Shown: positions 17,886 through 28,760 of the stretch, one piece after another
Position numbering within the stretch: position 1 is the stretch's first letter
Layout of the letters: every line of letters starts with the position of its first letter
Assembly: GCA_030765045.1 (NCBI GenBank)
Contig: CM060962.1
Location: forward strand, 261,869,647-261,933,646
Direction of reading: 5' to 3'
DNA length: 64,000 bases
Origin: Tenodera sinensis
Lineage: Eukaryota > Arthropoda > Insecta > Mantodea > Mantidae
The notes under the pieces: generated by a model
Told to the model about the DNA's origin: nothing
Databases searched by the model: none
The model's input: the letters and a program-made list of their open reading frames with translations, nothing else
Translations under genes and position numbers: made by a program

Positions 17886-18222
17886 ACTATTATTACTACA
17901 GTGATATGTCTTGTTTCATTATCCTTGTACTATTTTTATGCTGTCATTTTCTCAAGCTCTGTTAAATGTGAATTCTATATAAACATGGTGGTATTTCATC
18001 CCCTGGGAACTACAAGAATTGATTACCTACTTAAAAATACAATTTCATTGTATATTCTAGTGGCAAACAATAAATCTTCCACTGAAACCATTAATATAAC
18101 ACTTGTGTGGGAGAGGATATGTCAAAATGTACCGTGAGAAGTCTCGTAAGTCACGCAACCACCCTTCAACCTTTCAGATAATCCTCAGATAAGGGATGAA
18201 GATTTATAGGAATTAAAACAAC

Positions 18223-18224
<2 letters not shown>
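17886..18224. other. No gene seen
   Basis: No recognisable features. An 87-codon ORF here is hydrophobic at its start but has no support. Confidence 0.35.

Positions 18225-18317
<93 letters not shown>
18225..18317 (+). repeat. (AT)n(GT)n microsatellite
   Basis: About 40 bp of AT followed by about 52 bp of GT. Confidence 0.95.
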
Positions 18318-18320
<3 letters not shown>

Positions 18321-18841
18321 AGGGGTATGAGTGCGCAGATTTCGCGTGCTGGGAGAACCCATATGACTAACAATAAAATCCAATAACAACTCCATCTATC
18401 TTGGAAGAAAAGGAGATAATCGAACATTATTGAATACATTAGCCGCACAGTGTGACAACACAGGCCGAATGTTCTGTTTTGGTTTGCGGCCAGGCATGCG
18501 TTCACACCTGCAACGGGTGAAGGTCTAAACTAGACCAGCGCTTGAAATCCGGTTCGCTACGTGCCTGTGTGTTTCTTGTCAGCTAATGCCAGTAACGAGG
18601 GATGGGGTGGTTTGCTTTTAAGCTATTCAATTGTATTCACGAGAACTAAACTAAAAGCTGCATAAGAGGCTACGCATAAGGTGTAGTCGGATGATCAAAG
18701 ATAGCAACTTCAAATGTTAGTATGGAAATACCTCATTCGTGTAATTGTGTAATTAAGTAACAGTAACCTGTTGCTAAACAGGAACATCTATTATAAAGAA
18801 CACGACTTTGGGGTCGGAACAGGCTAAATGGCGTAAGACGT
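18318..18841. other. No gene seen
   Basis: Mixed sequence without recognisable coding or repeat content. Confidence 0.35.
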
Positions 18842-18998
18842 GAAGAAGAAGAAGAAGAAGAAGAAGAAGAAGAAGAAGAAGAAGAAGAAGAAGAAGAAGA
18901 AGAAGAAGAAGAAGAAGCAGAAGCAGAAGAAGAAGAAGAAGAAGAAGAAGAAGAAGAAGAAGAAGAAGAAGAAGAAGAAGAAGAAGAAGAAGAAGAAA
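18842..18998 (+). repeat. (GAA)n microsatellite
   Basis: About 157 bp of GAA with two CAG-type interruptions near 18917-18926. Confidence 0.95.
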
Positions 18999-19039
18999 CT
19001 TTTTAATGGCCAATAACTGCAAACTGAACAAGATGTATT

Positions 19040-19245
19040 TTACAGTAGATGTTCAAAATGTGCTCCGTGAGAATCTATGCAGGCATCGCATCTTCTTAGA
19101 CAATTTTGCCCTACCCTCGTTAGAGCTTCTGTGCTCTGCACAATCTCTAGGGCTGCTTCAAACACACGTGTGCAAAGATCATCAAGCGTTGAGCTTCACG
19201 TGTGTTGCAATCGGTTTTGCCCTAAGCAAGAAGCATATCTAAATA
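19040..19245 (-). pseudogene. Mariner-type transposase, C-terminal remnant
   Basis: On minus the last frame reads ALTRVGQNCLRRCDACIDS and ends GAHFEHLL-stop at about 19040. This closely matches the C-terminus of the transposase at 51720-52597 (LRRCQKCMDG...FQHLL). Only the last 50-60 codons are recognisable; upstream the frame is lost. Catalytic residues are not present. Confidence 0.6.
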
Positions 19246-19593
19246 CTCTTGATTTGTAAAGACTGTCATAGTTGTGAATGAATTTAACGCACCTGAAGCA
19301 CTGACAGAACCTGCTGTTGTGCACGGATGTCGCGGGGTAGTTGTACTGTCAACATTCCCTCACCTTCCGCTCCTCTCACACGCTAATGTTGCGGGGTTGC
19401 CAAGCGTATGCCCACGACTTTATTCCAATAGACACTGGAATCCAGTCGTTTCACATCATTTTGTGGCTAAACAAATCATTTTAGCAACATATGGTAAAGA
19501 CATAAATAACACATCTTTAGTAGCTCTACCGCGCTGTTCTAATTGCAGAAGTGAACGACAACGGAGTGGGGACATTCGCAATCACACTTTTAA
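19246..19593. other. Flank of the LTR element, no gene seen
   Basis: A 111-codon plus ORF (19274-19609) runs into the LTR and has no recognisable motif. Confidence 0.35.
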
Positions 19594-19597
19594 CCAG

Positions 19598-20254
19598 TGT
19601 AATGTATAGCACTGGATGTAAAGAACGCTTTTTAAAGAGGACTAATTAAATTAGAATTATGTGACTCATTTCTGTGTACAACAGAGATAGTATAAGTTTT
19701 TTGTGTAAAGGCCAAGGTCAGAGTACAATTCTCAGTCCAGAGGGACAAATAACCTTTAGACTATTGCGTAACATCGGTCCAGTACTGGGTTCGAAATCCT
19801 TAATACTTTGAACCCTTTACTCATTACGCATTGCGTTATACGCGTAATCAGTCATTACTAGGTACCCCCTACTCTAAATTTACACACGATGTGTGCTGGG
19901 CTAACAGCTACACACGGCACTTGACATGCGCAGTGGCTTGATGCACACTGACATTGGCCTGATATAAATATTGATGTAAACTGTACTCTTGCTAGGAAAA
20001 CTGGCTTTTGTTAGATTCCTCACATACATGTCTGCTGCCTAAATACATCTTTATCTACTGGACTCGTCGGATTTCTCTGTGTTGCTAGCCACCTCAGGTT
20101 CTCTGTGAGAAAGACTTAGCTCTTTCTCCTTACTTACTCCTATCCCAGAAAGAATACCTCTCTTAAATTCCTAACCAGAAGTGAACTTCAAGTAATCCTA
20201 AATCCTATCCTTAGAAGAAGAAAACTAACCACATCACCTGGTGAACACGTTACA
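19598..20254 (+). repeat. 5' LTR
   Basis: Starts TGTAATG and ends GTTACA, giving short imperfect inverted ends. A TATAAATA box at 19963-19970 is a likely promoter for the genomic transcript. 657 bp. Confidence 0.93.
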
Positions 20255-20272
20255 TGGTGGCAGCGGCGGGAT
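20255..20272 (+). promoter_or_regulatory. Primer-binding region
   Basis: TGGTGGCAGCGGCGGGAT directly follows the 5' LTR, where the tRNA primer would pair. I cannot say which tRNA it matches. Confidence 0.6.
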
Positions 20273-20617
20273 AGCAGAGAACCATTCACTACCAACCAGA
20301 GATTTCTTCTCGACTGCTGGACCAGGCTGGAGGGACTTTGACCGAGGTGAGACGAAGCCTACTTCGAGGAGTCAACGCTCCAGAGGACTCCGAAGGCGCC
20401 GCGGTACCTGAAGAAGGCAGCTGGGAACGAGTCCGTAGGCAGAAGGCTGCTATAAGCGACCATTGTTGCAGCCCGAGGGACAACTTTGGTGACAAGCCAG
20501 CAGCAGCACTCGACGCGAGAGGAGACTTACCCTGAGGGGAGCTTCACGGCCATCACTGGGTCTCCGAACTTCGAGGCTTTTGTCTACCCTTCAAACCCAG
20601 GTTAGTCCACATCCACT
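20273..20617 (+). other. Untranslated leader of the LTR element
   Basis: About 345 bp between the primer-binding region and gag. It is GC-richer than the coding part. Two short ORFs here look like chance. Confidence 0.6.
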
Positions 20618-21445
20618 ATGGCAGAAAATGACAATGGGGGGATTGATTCAGAACTATATATTTCTGTTATTGAGGCATCTAAACTTATATCTAGAGCCTT
20701 TGACGGTAATCCAAAACATCTCAGAGAATTTATAGATGGTGTAGAGGCAGCTAGAGAAGTAGTACATCCTCACAAGCAACAACTGTTTCTAAAATTCATT
20801 GAATCAAAAATTACCGGGGATGCTAAAGAAAAATTATTAGCTAGAACAGAACGACATTCTTGGGAGGACGTTAAGGCAATTCTTGAGGAGAATTATGCAG
20901 TTAGAAGAACATTAGAATACTACACTGGATTGCTTTTTACGTCTCGACAGGGACAAGCAGAAACGGTAGCCCAATGGGGGTCCAGGATAGACTCTATGGG
21001 AGTCGATCTAAGGAGAGAAGCTCGCAGTAGATTAGAGAGAATAGATGCGGGGCTAGTGGAAGGAGGGTTACGTCTAGTAGGCGAATTTTTAAAAGGAACT
21101 TTTGTTGCGGGCCTTAAAGATGAGAGGGTTAAATATATTGTAAAAACACGTAGTGAGGATGACTCATTAGCTCAGCTAGTAGAAACTGCTTTGCAGGAGG
21201 AAAGTGAAGTAAGGTCAAATAGGTTCAAAGGAAACCCTAACCAGGGGTGGTCGAATTTTGCAGGTAGTGCAGGAAAAAGGGACTTTAAATCTCAAGTAAA
21301 GAAGGAAGTAAATATAGCTTCAGTAGGTAACTGCTATAGGTGTCAGGAAAAAGGGCATATAGCTAAGAATTGTGGTAATGCACCCAAGTGTGCAAAGTGT
21401 CACCGGCAAGGGCATGAAGCACGCCAATGCCGGAAGGGAAACTAA
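20618..21445 (+). CDS. gag: Gag polyprotein
   Basis: An intact 275-codon frame beginning at the ATG after ATCCACT. It supplies the capsid and nucleocapsid that would package the element's RNA in the cytoplasm. The C-terminus has two CCHC zinc knuckles, CYRCQEKGHIAKNC (about residues 239-252) and CAKCHRQGHEARQC (about 257-270), which bind nucleic acid. The N-terminal two thirds are helical and charged, as expected for capsid. No matrix or myristoylation signal is evident. It overlaps pol by 19 bases, and a slippery heptamer lies just before its stop. Unlike pol and env, it has no break. Confidence 0.9.
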   Translation: MAENDNGGIDSELYISVIEASKLISRAFDGNPKHLREFIDGVEAAREVVHPHKQQLFLKFIESKITGDAKEKLLARTERHSWEDVKAILEENYAVRRTLEYYTGLLFTSRQGQAETVAQWGSRIDSMGVDLRREARSRLERIDAGLVEGGLRLVGEFLKGTFVAGLKDERVKYIVKTRSEDDSLAQLVETALQEESEVRSNRFKGNPNQGWSNFAGSAGKRDFKSQVKKEVNIASVGNCYRCQEKGHIAKNCGNAPKCAKCHRQGHEARQCRKGN

Positions 21446-24400
21446 AGATTGGGCTGTCTGAACAGCCACAGATGGCCCATGTGGTTGGCTGTAAGGGAAG
21501 TTGTGGCAAGGGGTCACGACTTATAGATAATGCGCGCATTAGTGGTAACAAAAAATGTTACATGGATTCTGGTGAGCAGGGGGACGCCTCTAGCTCATCA
21601 GCTAAACAGGGGGACGCTTCTAGTTTACCAAGGTGTAATATAGGTGTTAAAAATGTGGTTTCAGGGCAAGAAACCGAAGGTAAAGGTCTAGGACCATATG
21701 AGATTTTTGTACTAAGTCCACAATTGGTGGGAGAGGTAGGAGTAGCTCTTATTGATACAGGCTCACAAATTTCATTAGTTACACAAAATTCATTGCAAAT
21801 GTTTAATGAACAAAAGAGTGAGATGGAAATCCAAGGGATAAGTGGGAATAAACTAAAAGTCAAAGGAAAGGTTTCTCTTGAGATAGCAAACACATTAGAA
21901 CCCGTTCAACTTACTTGTTATGTGGTAGAGAAATTACCAAGGAATTTAAATATGATCTTGGGGCAAGATTGGCTTTCACAAAATGGCTATGTATTAACTA
22001 AGTCAGTTACGGTACCTACTTATAGTGAAACTGTGGTACAGTTCCCTACACAGGAAAAAGGTGTTAGGTATATTGAACATCGAATTTTACAGCCAGGTTT
22101 GATTTGTGCAGCTAGTCTAGTTATGTGTGAAGACTCGTTCACCTGTATGTTAGTTAATGTAACTTCAGAGGTTTTAGTAGCGAATACTGTTCCCAAATTG
22201 ATAAAACCTCCCACACAGATAAGACCTGAAAAACAAACAGAAAGTCTACTCACTGCACAAAGAATAAAAGTTTTGAATGATAATCTAAGGCTGAAGCATA
22301 TAAACGAGGGGGCCGAAGAGATAAGACAAATTTGTCAACAATTTGTCGATGTCTTCAAGTTACCAGGGGATAAATTAACAGCTACTACAGCAGCCGAACA
22401 TTCAATCCCTACTCCAAGTATTCCAAAAGGAAGGGCAATTACACTAAAGAATTATAGATTACTGGTAGCCCACCAACAAGAAATTCAGTCGCAGGTAGAA
22501 CAGATGTTAGAACAGGACATCATTACTCATAGTAAAAGTGAATGGAATTTCCCTCTTATTGTAGTACCAAAGAAAGAGGATGCGTCGGGAAAAAGAAAAT
22601 GGAGAATTTGCATAGATTTCAGAAAATTGAATGAGGTCACAGTAGGGGATAGTTACCCTTTGCCTAATATTTAGGATATCTTAGATAAGATCGGCAGATC
22701 CCGTTACTTCTCTGCTCTATACTGTGCTAGCGGTTATTTACAGGTGCCAATTAATCCTGAAGACCAATGCAAAACAGCATTTAGCACAGGAAGTGGTCAC
22801 TTTGAATATAAAATGATGTGCTTCGGATTGAAGTCTGCCCCCGCAACGTTCCAGCGTATGATGAATGCTGTACTTAGAGAATCCATTGGAAATAGGTGCT
22901 TTGTATATATGGATGACATTTTAGTTTTAGGAGAAACATTGCAGGAACACAATGATAAGTTAATAGACATACTCTCAAAATTAAGAGAATACAATATCAA
23001 AGTTGAACCTGATAAATGTGAATTCTTGAGAGCAGAATTACAGTATCTAGGACATGTAATAACAGCAGAAGGTGTCAAACCTGATCCTAGAAAGATAAGT
23101 GCTGTTAACAACTTTCTCACTCCAAAGACGCCTAAAGACAAAATCATTTTTAGGGTTAGCTGGTTATTGCAGAAAATTCATTGATCAATTCAGCGCAGTA
23201 ACAAGGCCGTTAACAAATTTACTTAAAGCAGATAAGGAATGGGTTTGGGATGAGGCGGAACAGGCTAGTTTTGACTTACTAAAGTATAAACTTACACATG
23301 CGTATCTCTTACAATATCCAGATTTTGAACAACCATTCATCTTGACTACAGACGCTAGTGGATTTGCGATAGGTGCTATCTTGAGTCAGGGTAAACTGGG
23401 GCAAGATAAACCCATAGCCTATGCGAGTAGAACGCTTAATACGGCAGAAGTAAATTACAGTACTACTGAGAAGGAATTATTAGCAATCGTATGGGCTTGT
23501 AAACACTTCAGACCCTATTTGCTTGGTAGAAGATTTAAAATAGTGACGGATCACCGTGGACTAGTTTGGATCTTTAAAGTTAAGGACCCCAGCTCGCGTT
23601 TAATGAGATGGAAACTACTATTGGAGGAATATGAATACGAAGTACAATACAGGGCTGGTAAGAGAAACTGTAATGCAGATTGCTTAAGCAGATACCCAGT
23701 GGAATGCCTTATAGCTAGTAGTGAGGGTTTAACATGGGAAAAGAAGCAAAAAATTATTGAGGAAATGCACAACTGTCCCGTTGGGGGTCACCAAGGCATT
23801 CAGAGGACAATTGAGAGGATTAAACTGTACACATCTTGGCCAGGAATTGAGCAAGATGTAACAAAATTAATAAGGGAATGCAAAATTTGCCAAGTTAATA
23901 AAGATACTAGACCTAAAATTAAGCAGCCTTTAGAAATTACAGACACGCAAGAGGCACCATGGAACAAAATCTATTTAGATATAGTTGGTCCTCTTCCACA
24001 GACAGTTAGGAATAATAAATATTTGTTGACATGCCAAGATAATCTAAGTAAATATATCATAGCTATACCCATCGAGAATCAAAGTATAGAGGCAGTAACT
24101 GTTGCCTTTATGAAATACATTGTATTAATTTTTGGAATACCCTCTAGCATTGTTACAGATCAAGGTACCAACTTCATGAGTGACATGTTTAGACGATTGT
24201 GTAAATTACTTAAAATAGAAAAGATAAATACTACAGCGTACCGACCTGAAAGTAATGGAGCTTTAGAAAGAACTCATAAAACTTTAGCGAATTACCTAAG
24301 ATGTTTCTGCGAGCCTAAAAATCCCGACTGGGATGAATGGATACAGTTCGCATGTTTTACATATAACACTACTCCTCATTCAGTCACCAAGTACACTCCT

Positions 24401-24838
24401 TATGAGCTTATATTCGGTAGGAAGGCTAATATACCGGGTGTGTTGCAACAAGTACCACAACCTCTCTATAATTATGATGACTTGGTGCAGGAAGTGAAGC
24501 AGAAAATGCAAAACTGTCACCAGATTGCCAAAGAAAGGTTGATACAATTCAAAAAGTCTCAAAGTGAAAGAGTGAAAGCCAACGCCGCTAATTTCGATGA
24601 AAGCTACTTAGTGCTGTTAAAAGTAGAGGCAAGAAATAAATTAGAGCCTCTCTGGAAGGGTCCATTTGAAATTAAGAAAATAAAGGGTTCTAATGCTGTT
24701 GTACAAGAATTAGGAAAGAGAAAACAACACGAAGTGCATATGAATAGGCTAAAACCATATTTCTCTTCAATTTCAGGGAATAGCAAGTATGATAAGGATA
24801 CAGTTAGCAATAATAGCGTTGCTGGCACTATGGACTAA
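21427..24838 (+). pseudogene. pol: Pol polyprotein (PR-RT-RNase H-IN), broken
   Basis: Domains in order: aspartic protease with ALIDTGSQ (about 21745-21768); reverse transcriptase from about 22440, with motif C FVYMDDILV (about 22900-22926); RNase H with LTTDASGFAIGA (about 23340); an integrase HHCC finger (GGHQG to CKICQ, 23790-23892); and a catalytic core with Asp in YLDIVGPLP, Asp in VTDQGTNF and Glu in NGALERTH. It ends with a GPF-type C-terminal region. Breaks: a TAG stop at 22672-22674 inside RT; a Tyr codon (22720-22722) where motif A normally carries its catalytic Asp; and a frameshift near 23125-23145, after which the rest runs in frame 2 to 24838. RT is therefore inactive in this copy. 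It would be translated by frameshifting from gag. Confidence 0.9.
21436..21442 (+). promoter_or_regulatory. Probable -1 frameshift site GGGAAAC
   Basis: The heptamer fits X XXY YYZ in the gag frame (AAG GGA AAC) and sits immediately before the gag stop TAA at 21443-21445. pol is open in the -1 frame here. GGGAAAC is a known retroviral slippery sequence. I have not identified a downstream pseudoknot. Confidence 0.75.
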
Positions 24839-26827
24839 GTGTGCAAACTTGCAAGATGTTCAGAGCGTTGAATCAAGAACAGGCATATACTTCGATGAAG
24901 TAGGCACTATCATGTTCTACCCTATGCAATGGAAGGTTATCTCTTATGTCAACCTTGAACCAACACGTTCAATATGGAAGCAAACTAAAGATCACCAACG
25001 TCAGATATCTAAATTCTGTTCAGATTTAAAGACTAAAGCATATTACCATTTGACAGATTGCGGGTCGTTTGAACAATACCTAAGGGCAAAAATTAGGTAT
25101 ATCGACAATTTAAAAGATTTGGTGGGGGAATACCTTAAAAATTCAAATTCAAATCATACCGATGAGGTTGGGAAGTCAACTAGAACAAAAAGAGGCGTGC
25201 TGAATTTTGTAGGTGATGTTGCCAAAATTTTATTTGGTACACTATCACAGTCAGACGCAGAAGAGTATAATAAACACATTTCTCATCTTGAAAATGAACA
25301 GGCCGAGTTTTTGCATATATCCAAGGAACAGTTAACAGTAATTAAATCCACAATTAGTTCAGTGAATTTAACTTTACAAAGAGTTGACCAAAATGAAAGA
25401 ACATTAAAATCCGACCTTGATAAATTAGTAAAATATACTAATAAACAGATAAGTAGCCTAGAGGAAGAATTTAAGATGGTAAGCCTAATCAATGAGCAAA
25501 TAAGAGTTATTCAGAGGGGATTATATGAGAGTCAGCATGGTTTCGAAATTTTAATAGATACATTTGTTCACGCTGAACAGGGAATCTTTCAGCCTCAGTT
25601 GTTAACAATTGAAAAAATTAAGAAAATTCTGCACAGTCATAAGCTGCCAAGTGGGTTGGATTATCCTAACTTTCCTTTTTCAGAACTTCAACGAATCATA
25701 GTACCTCACACCTATGCATACAACCAGTATTTAGTTTATGTATTAGACATTCCTATTATATCTAGCACCATAGATCATTTGTACAAAACCCTTCCCTTTC
25801 CCGTGAAACAGGGTAACAATTATGTTTTTATAAATTCTAACAAAGAGTACATTTTTTCTGACCTATACATCAACATTTTGGCAAGATGTCTCACAATGAG
25901 TTAACGGCTTGTTACAAGCCAAACCATTTACAATTTGTGTGTAAAGAAGAAATCCCAATTCAAACCTATGTACCTGGCACAGATTATGAAGCCACTTTAT
26001 TGCATCCCTCTACTATAAAATTTCCAAACATCTGTGAGCTTAGGATGTTAAAAATTCAAAAAACCTTCTGGATACCTTTACATTTAAGCAATCAATGGTT
26101 GTTTGTAGCTCCTTACCTAGATACGGTAACAATTCTGTGTACCTTAGAAACAAAAAAGGTGGAGATAAAAGATGAAGGAAAGCTCACTCTTGCACAAGGG
26201 TGCAAGGCCTTCACTTCCTATATAACCTTGTATGCAATCACATCAACTGATATTAATTCCACAGTAGACTTTATGCCTACTGCACCCCTAAATTTTGATT
26301 GTTGCTTCGACAATGACAGAACCAATGATTTTGATAAGTTACAGTTAGAAGTGCCATTAGTGAACATCATGTCGTCAGCGGATGACTTGCGGATCGCCAG
26401 CATCAAGACCGACGAAGTGCAAAAGTTAATAGAAGAACAGGAACGCCAAAATTTTGCTAAATGGTATGCAAATATACCCTCCTGGAGTTCAGTACTGGGA
26501 GTAATTATTGTGATTGTTGTAAGTTTATGTTGTTGCTTCTGTTACTGCAAATGTTGCAGAAATTGTGTATTTTGGATAAGAGAAAAATGTGTAACTGATA
26601 ATTGCCTTCGGCAAACACAGGAGCGAGTATGTTGTGTTAATGTTAACAATTACAACAATGCAAGGGTTCAGTACACTCAACCAGGGAGTAGTTCACCAGC
26701 TGTGTCTCTTCACTCGTTGTCACATCTTAATGAAGCAGCCAATGGAGAAACACAGACTGAAGCAATTTTTATGGGTAAGGAACCCATCTCTAATAGGACC
26801 AGAAGTAAGCAAAAGACCTTTAGGTAA
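24789..26827 (+). pseudogene. env: Envelope-like glycoprotein, frameshifted
   Basis: The first frame begins at 24789, overlapping the end of pol, with a signal-peptide-like start (IQLAIIALLALW). It carries a furin-type cleavage motif RTKR (25183-25194), followed by GVLNFVGDVAKILFGTL, which resembles the fusion region of errantivirus and baculovirus F-like envelopes. A coiled-coil-like stretch follows. The frame stops at 25904, but a second frame open across 25886-26827 continues the protein, so a frameshift lies at about 25863-25885. The second part has a single transmembrane segment (GVIIVIVVSLCCCFCYC, about 26497-26550) and a short cytoplasmic tail. Such proteins act at the cell or particle membrane. 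Expression is normally from a spliced RNA, and I have not located the sites. Confidence 0.85.
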
Positions 26828-26863
26828 TTAAAGTTCTCACCAGCTAAGGTGATAACTTTTTAT

Positions 26864-26874
26864 AAGAGGGGGAG
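26864..26874 (+). promoter_or_regulatory. Polypurine tract
   Basis: AAGAGGGGGAG lies directly before the 3' LTR, the expected plus-strand priming site for reverse transcription. Confidence 0.8.
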
Positions 26875-27531
26875 TGTAATGTATAGCACTGGATGTAAAG
26901 AACGCTTTTTAAAGAGGACTAATTAAATTAGAATTATGTGACTCATTTCTGTGTACAACAGAGATAGTATAAGTTTTTTGTGTAAAGGCCAAGGTCAGAG
27001 TACAATTCTCAGTCCAGAGGGACAAATAACCTTTAGACTATTGCGTAACATCGGTCCAGTACTGGGTTCGAAATCCTTAATACTTTGAACCCTTTACTCA
27101 TTACGCATTGCGTTATACGCGTAATCAGTCATTACTAGGTACCCCCTACTCTAAATTTACACACGATGTGTGCTGGGCTAACAGCTACACACGGCACTTG
27201 ACATGCGCAGTGGCTTGATGCACACTGACATTGGCCTGATATAAATATTGATGTAAACTGTACTCTTGCTAGGAAAACTGGCTTTTGTTAGATTCCTCAC
27301 ATACATGTCTGCTGCCTAAATACATCTTTATCTACTGGACTCGTCGGATTTCTCTGTGTTGCTAGCCACCTCAGGTTCTCTGTGAGAAAGACTTAGCTCT
27401 TTCTCCTTACTTACTCCTATCCCAGAAAGAATACCTCTCTTAAATTCCTAACCAGAAGTGAACTTCAAGTAATCCTAAATCCTATCCTTAGAAGAAGAAA
27501 ACTGACCACATCACCTGGTGAACACGTTACA
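26875..27531 (+). repeat. 3' LTR
   Basis: 657 bp, the same length as the 5' LTR. One base difference was found on visual comparison (G instead of A in ACTGACCAC). Confidence 0.93.
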
Positions 27532-27650
27532 CCAGCTTTAATTTTTATTTATAAAACCATGCAGTATAGAGGAAAATGGCACAGGAACTTATGTTTCAGT
27601 TTAACGTCAGGAAGTTGCCTTTGAAGTCTGCGCACTCATACCCCTAACAC

Positions 27651-27653
<3 letters not shown>

Positions 27654-27693
<40 letters not shown>
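27654..27693 (+). repeat. (GT)n microsatellite
   Basis: About 40 bp of GT. Confidence 0.95.
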
Positions 27694-27695
<2 letters not shown>

Positions 27696-27699
27696 TAAT

Positions 27700-27770
27700 A
27701 TATATGCATATTATTTGAAATAACACCTTTTCACCTTTTTGCTGCAGTATCTTAATGTAAATGTTGCACA
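27700..27770 (-). repeat. Dispersed repeat C-associated fragment
   Basis: ATTTGAAATAACACCTTTTC, CACCTTTTTGCTGCAG and TTACATT-like blocks match the complement of about 38610-38690. Confidence 0.45.
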
Positions 27771-28185
27771 CAATAGTAATCTTGAAGATCTTTACTTTTT
27801 TATTTCAATCTTGTTTATAGTCGCCTAACTACACGGTCATTATAAGTGCTAATAAATAATAATTTACCCAATGCATATGGTCATCTGTAACGCTCTCTTT
27901 CTCTCTCTCCCCCTATCTCCCAAGCCCTCCCCCACCAGCTCTAAAGCTACGTACATAGCAGCTAGTCAAATTACGATCTCTAGTAATTCTGCAAATAAAG
28001 TCATTTGTAGTTCATACTTTATATATGCCAATAGCTTCTTTTCATTACATGTTGCATAAATAATCAGTACGTGTTAAGTGCTCATGAATAATTAAGTTAA
28101 TTTCCATATGAGTACAGAGGTTTATGACATCCACAGAGAGGGTCAATTGTAAAATAATGCACGATTATACACAACGCTGTGATAT

Positions 28186-28245
28186 CCGTCCGTCCATCCG
28201 TCTGCCCGTTCATCCATCGGTCCGTCAGTTCATCCATGGACGTTG
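28186..28245 (+). repeat. Degenerate CCGT/CCAT tetranucleotide tract
   Basis: Alternating CCGT and CCAT units, imperfect. The 27771-28185 stretch before it has no recognisable feature beyond a CT-rich run near 27893-27930. Confidence 0.7.
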
Positions 28246-28329
28246 GTATGTATGAGGTTGATAAACGATAAATTCTAAAACCAGTTGGCCTATCACCATG
28301 AAAATTGTTACATCTAAGCGTTTTTTTTT

Positions 28330-28760
28330 CATGGAAAAGATTTTCATGCAATCTATTTTACTATGTGACGTATTACATTCACATTCTTTTCTTTCACATA
28401 ACACATCCTTCCCCTCTTCTACAAGCAATTCATACATTTTTCTATACGTTTGAAATACAACGTATAACATTCACATTTTTTCTACTCATTTTTCTTTTAT
28501 GAAACACAATAATACTTTCTCTATTCCCTCTTCAACGAACAATTCATACAATTTTCTATATGATTAAGATAGAAATGGGTATTACTTTCACATGACTTTG
28601 TGTGCTAGCTTTCTTCCTGTGGTATTTATTATTTTTCAACTGCTCACAGATAGACAAATGGAGACACACCATACACAAAATGCTTTTTTGGATTTAGGGA
28701 GTTCCAAATTAGGTATCGAAGTTTTGGGTAGAATACAATACCTTCTATACTTAGTGTAAG
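28330..28760 (-). repeat. Family B repeat (inverted), then a family A-like right end
   Basis: At 28330-28610 the complement of the 715-1107 repeat is recognisable (GTATTACATTCACATTC, ATACATTTTTCTATACG, TTCATACAATTTTCTATA). At about 28660-28755 there is a diverged family A right end (GGATTTAGGGAGTTCC, TTTTGGGTAGAATACAATACC). Their adjacency supports a link between the two families. Confidence 0.5.

Larger units (their letters stand above)
19594..27535 (+). mobile_element. Env-bearing gypsy-type LTR retrotransposon, 7.9 kb
   Basis: Two 657-bp LTRs, a primer-binding region, gag, pol, env and a polypurine tract lie in the canonical order. The element is flanked by a 4-bp duplication CCAG (19594-19597 and 27532-27535). 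The LTRs read as identical except for one base (ACTAACCAC versus ACTGACCAC near the 3' end), so the insertion is young. The pol order protease-RT-RNase H-integrase and an env with a furin-type site place it with the errantivirus-like elements, which are insect endogenous retroviruses. The pol frame is broken twice and the env frame once, so this copy cannot make those proteins in full. Confidence 0.93.

Noticed and set aside
18185..18505. 106-codon ORF with Thr-His and Tyr-Ile runs
   Set aside because: Produced by the GT and AT microsatellite.
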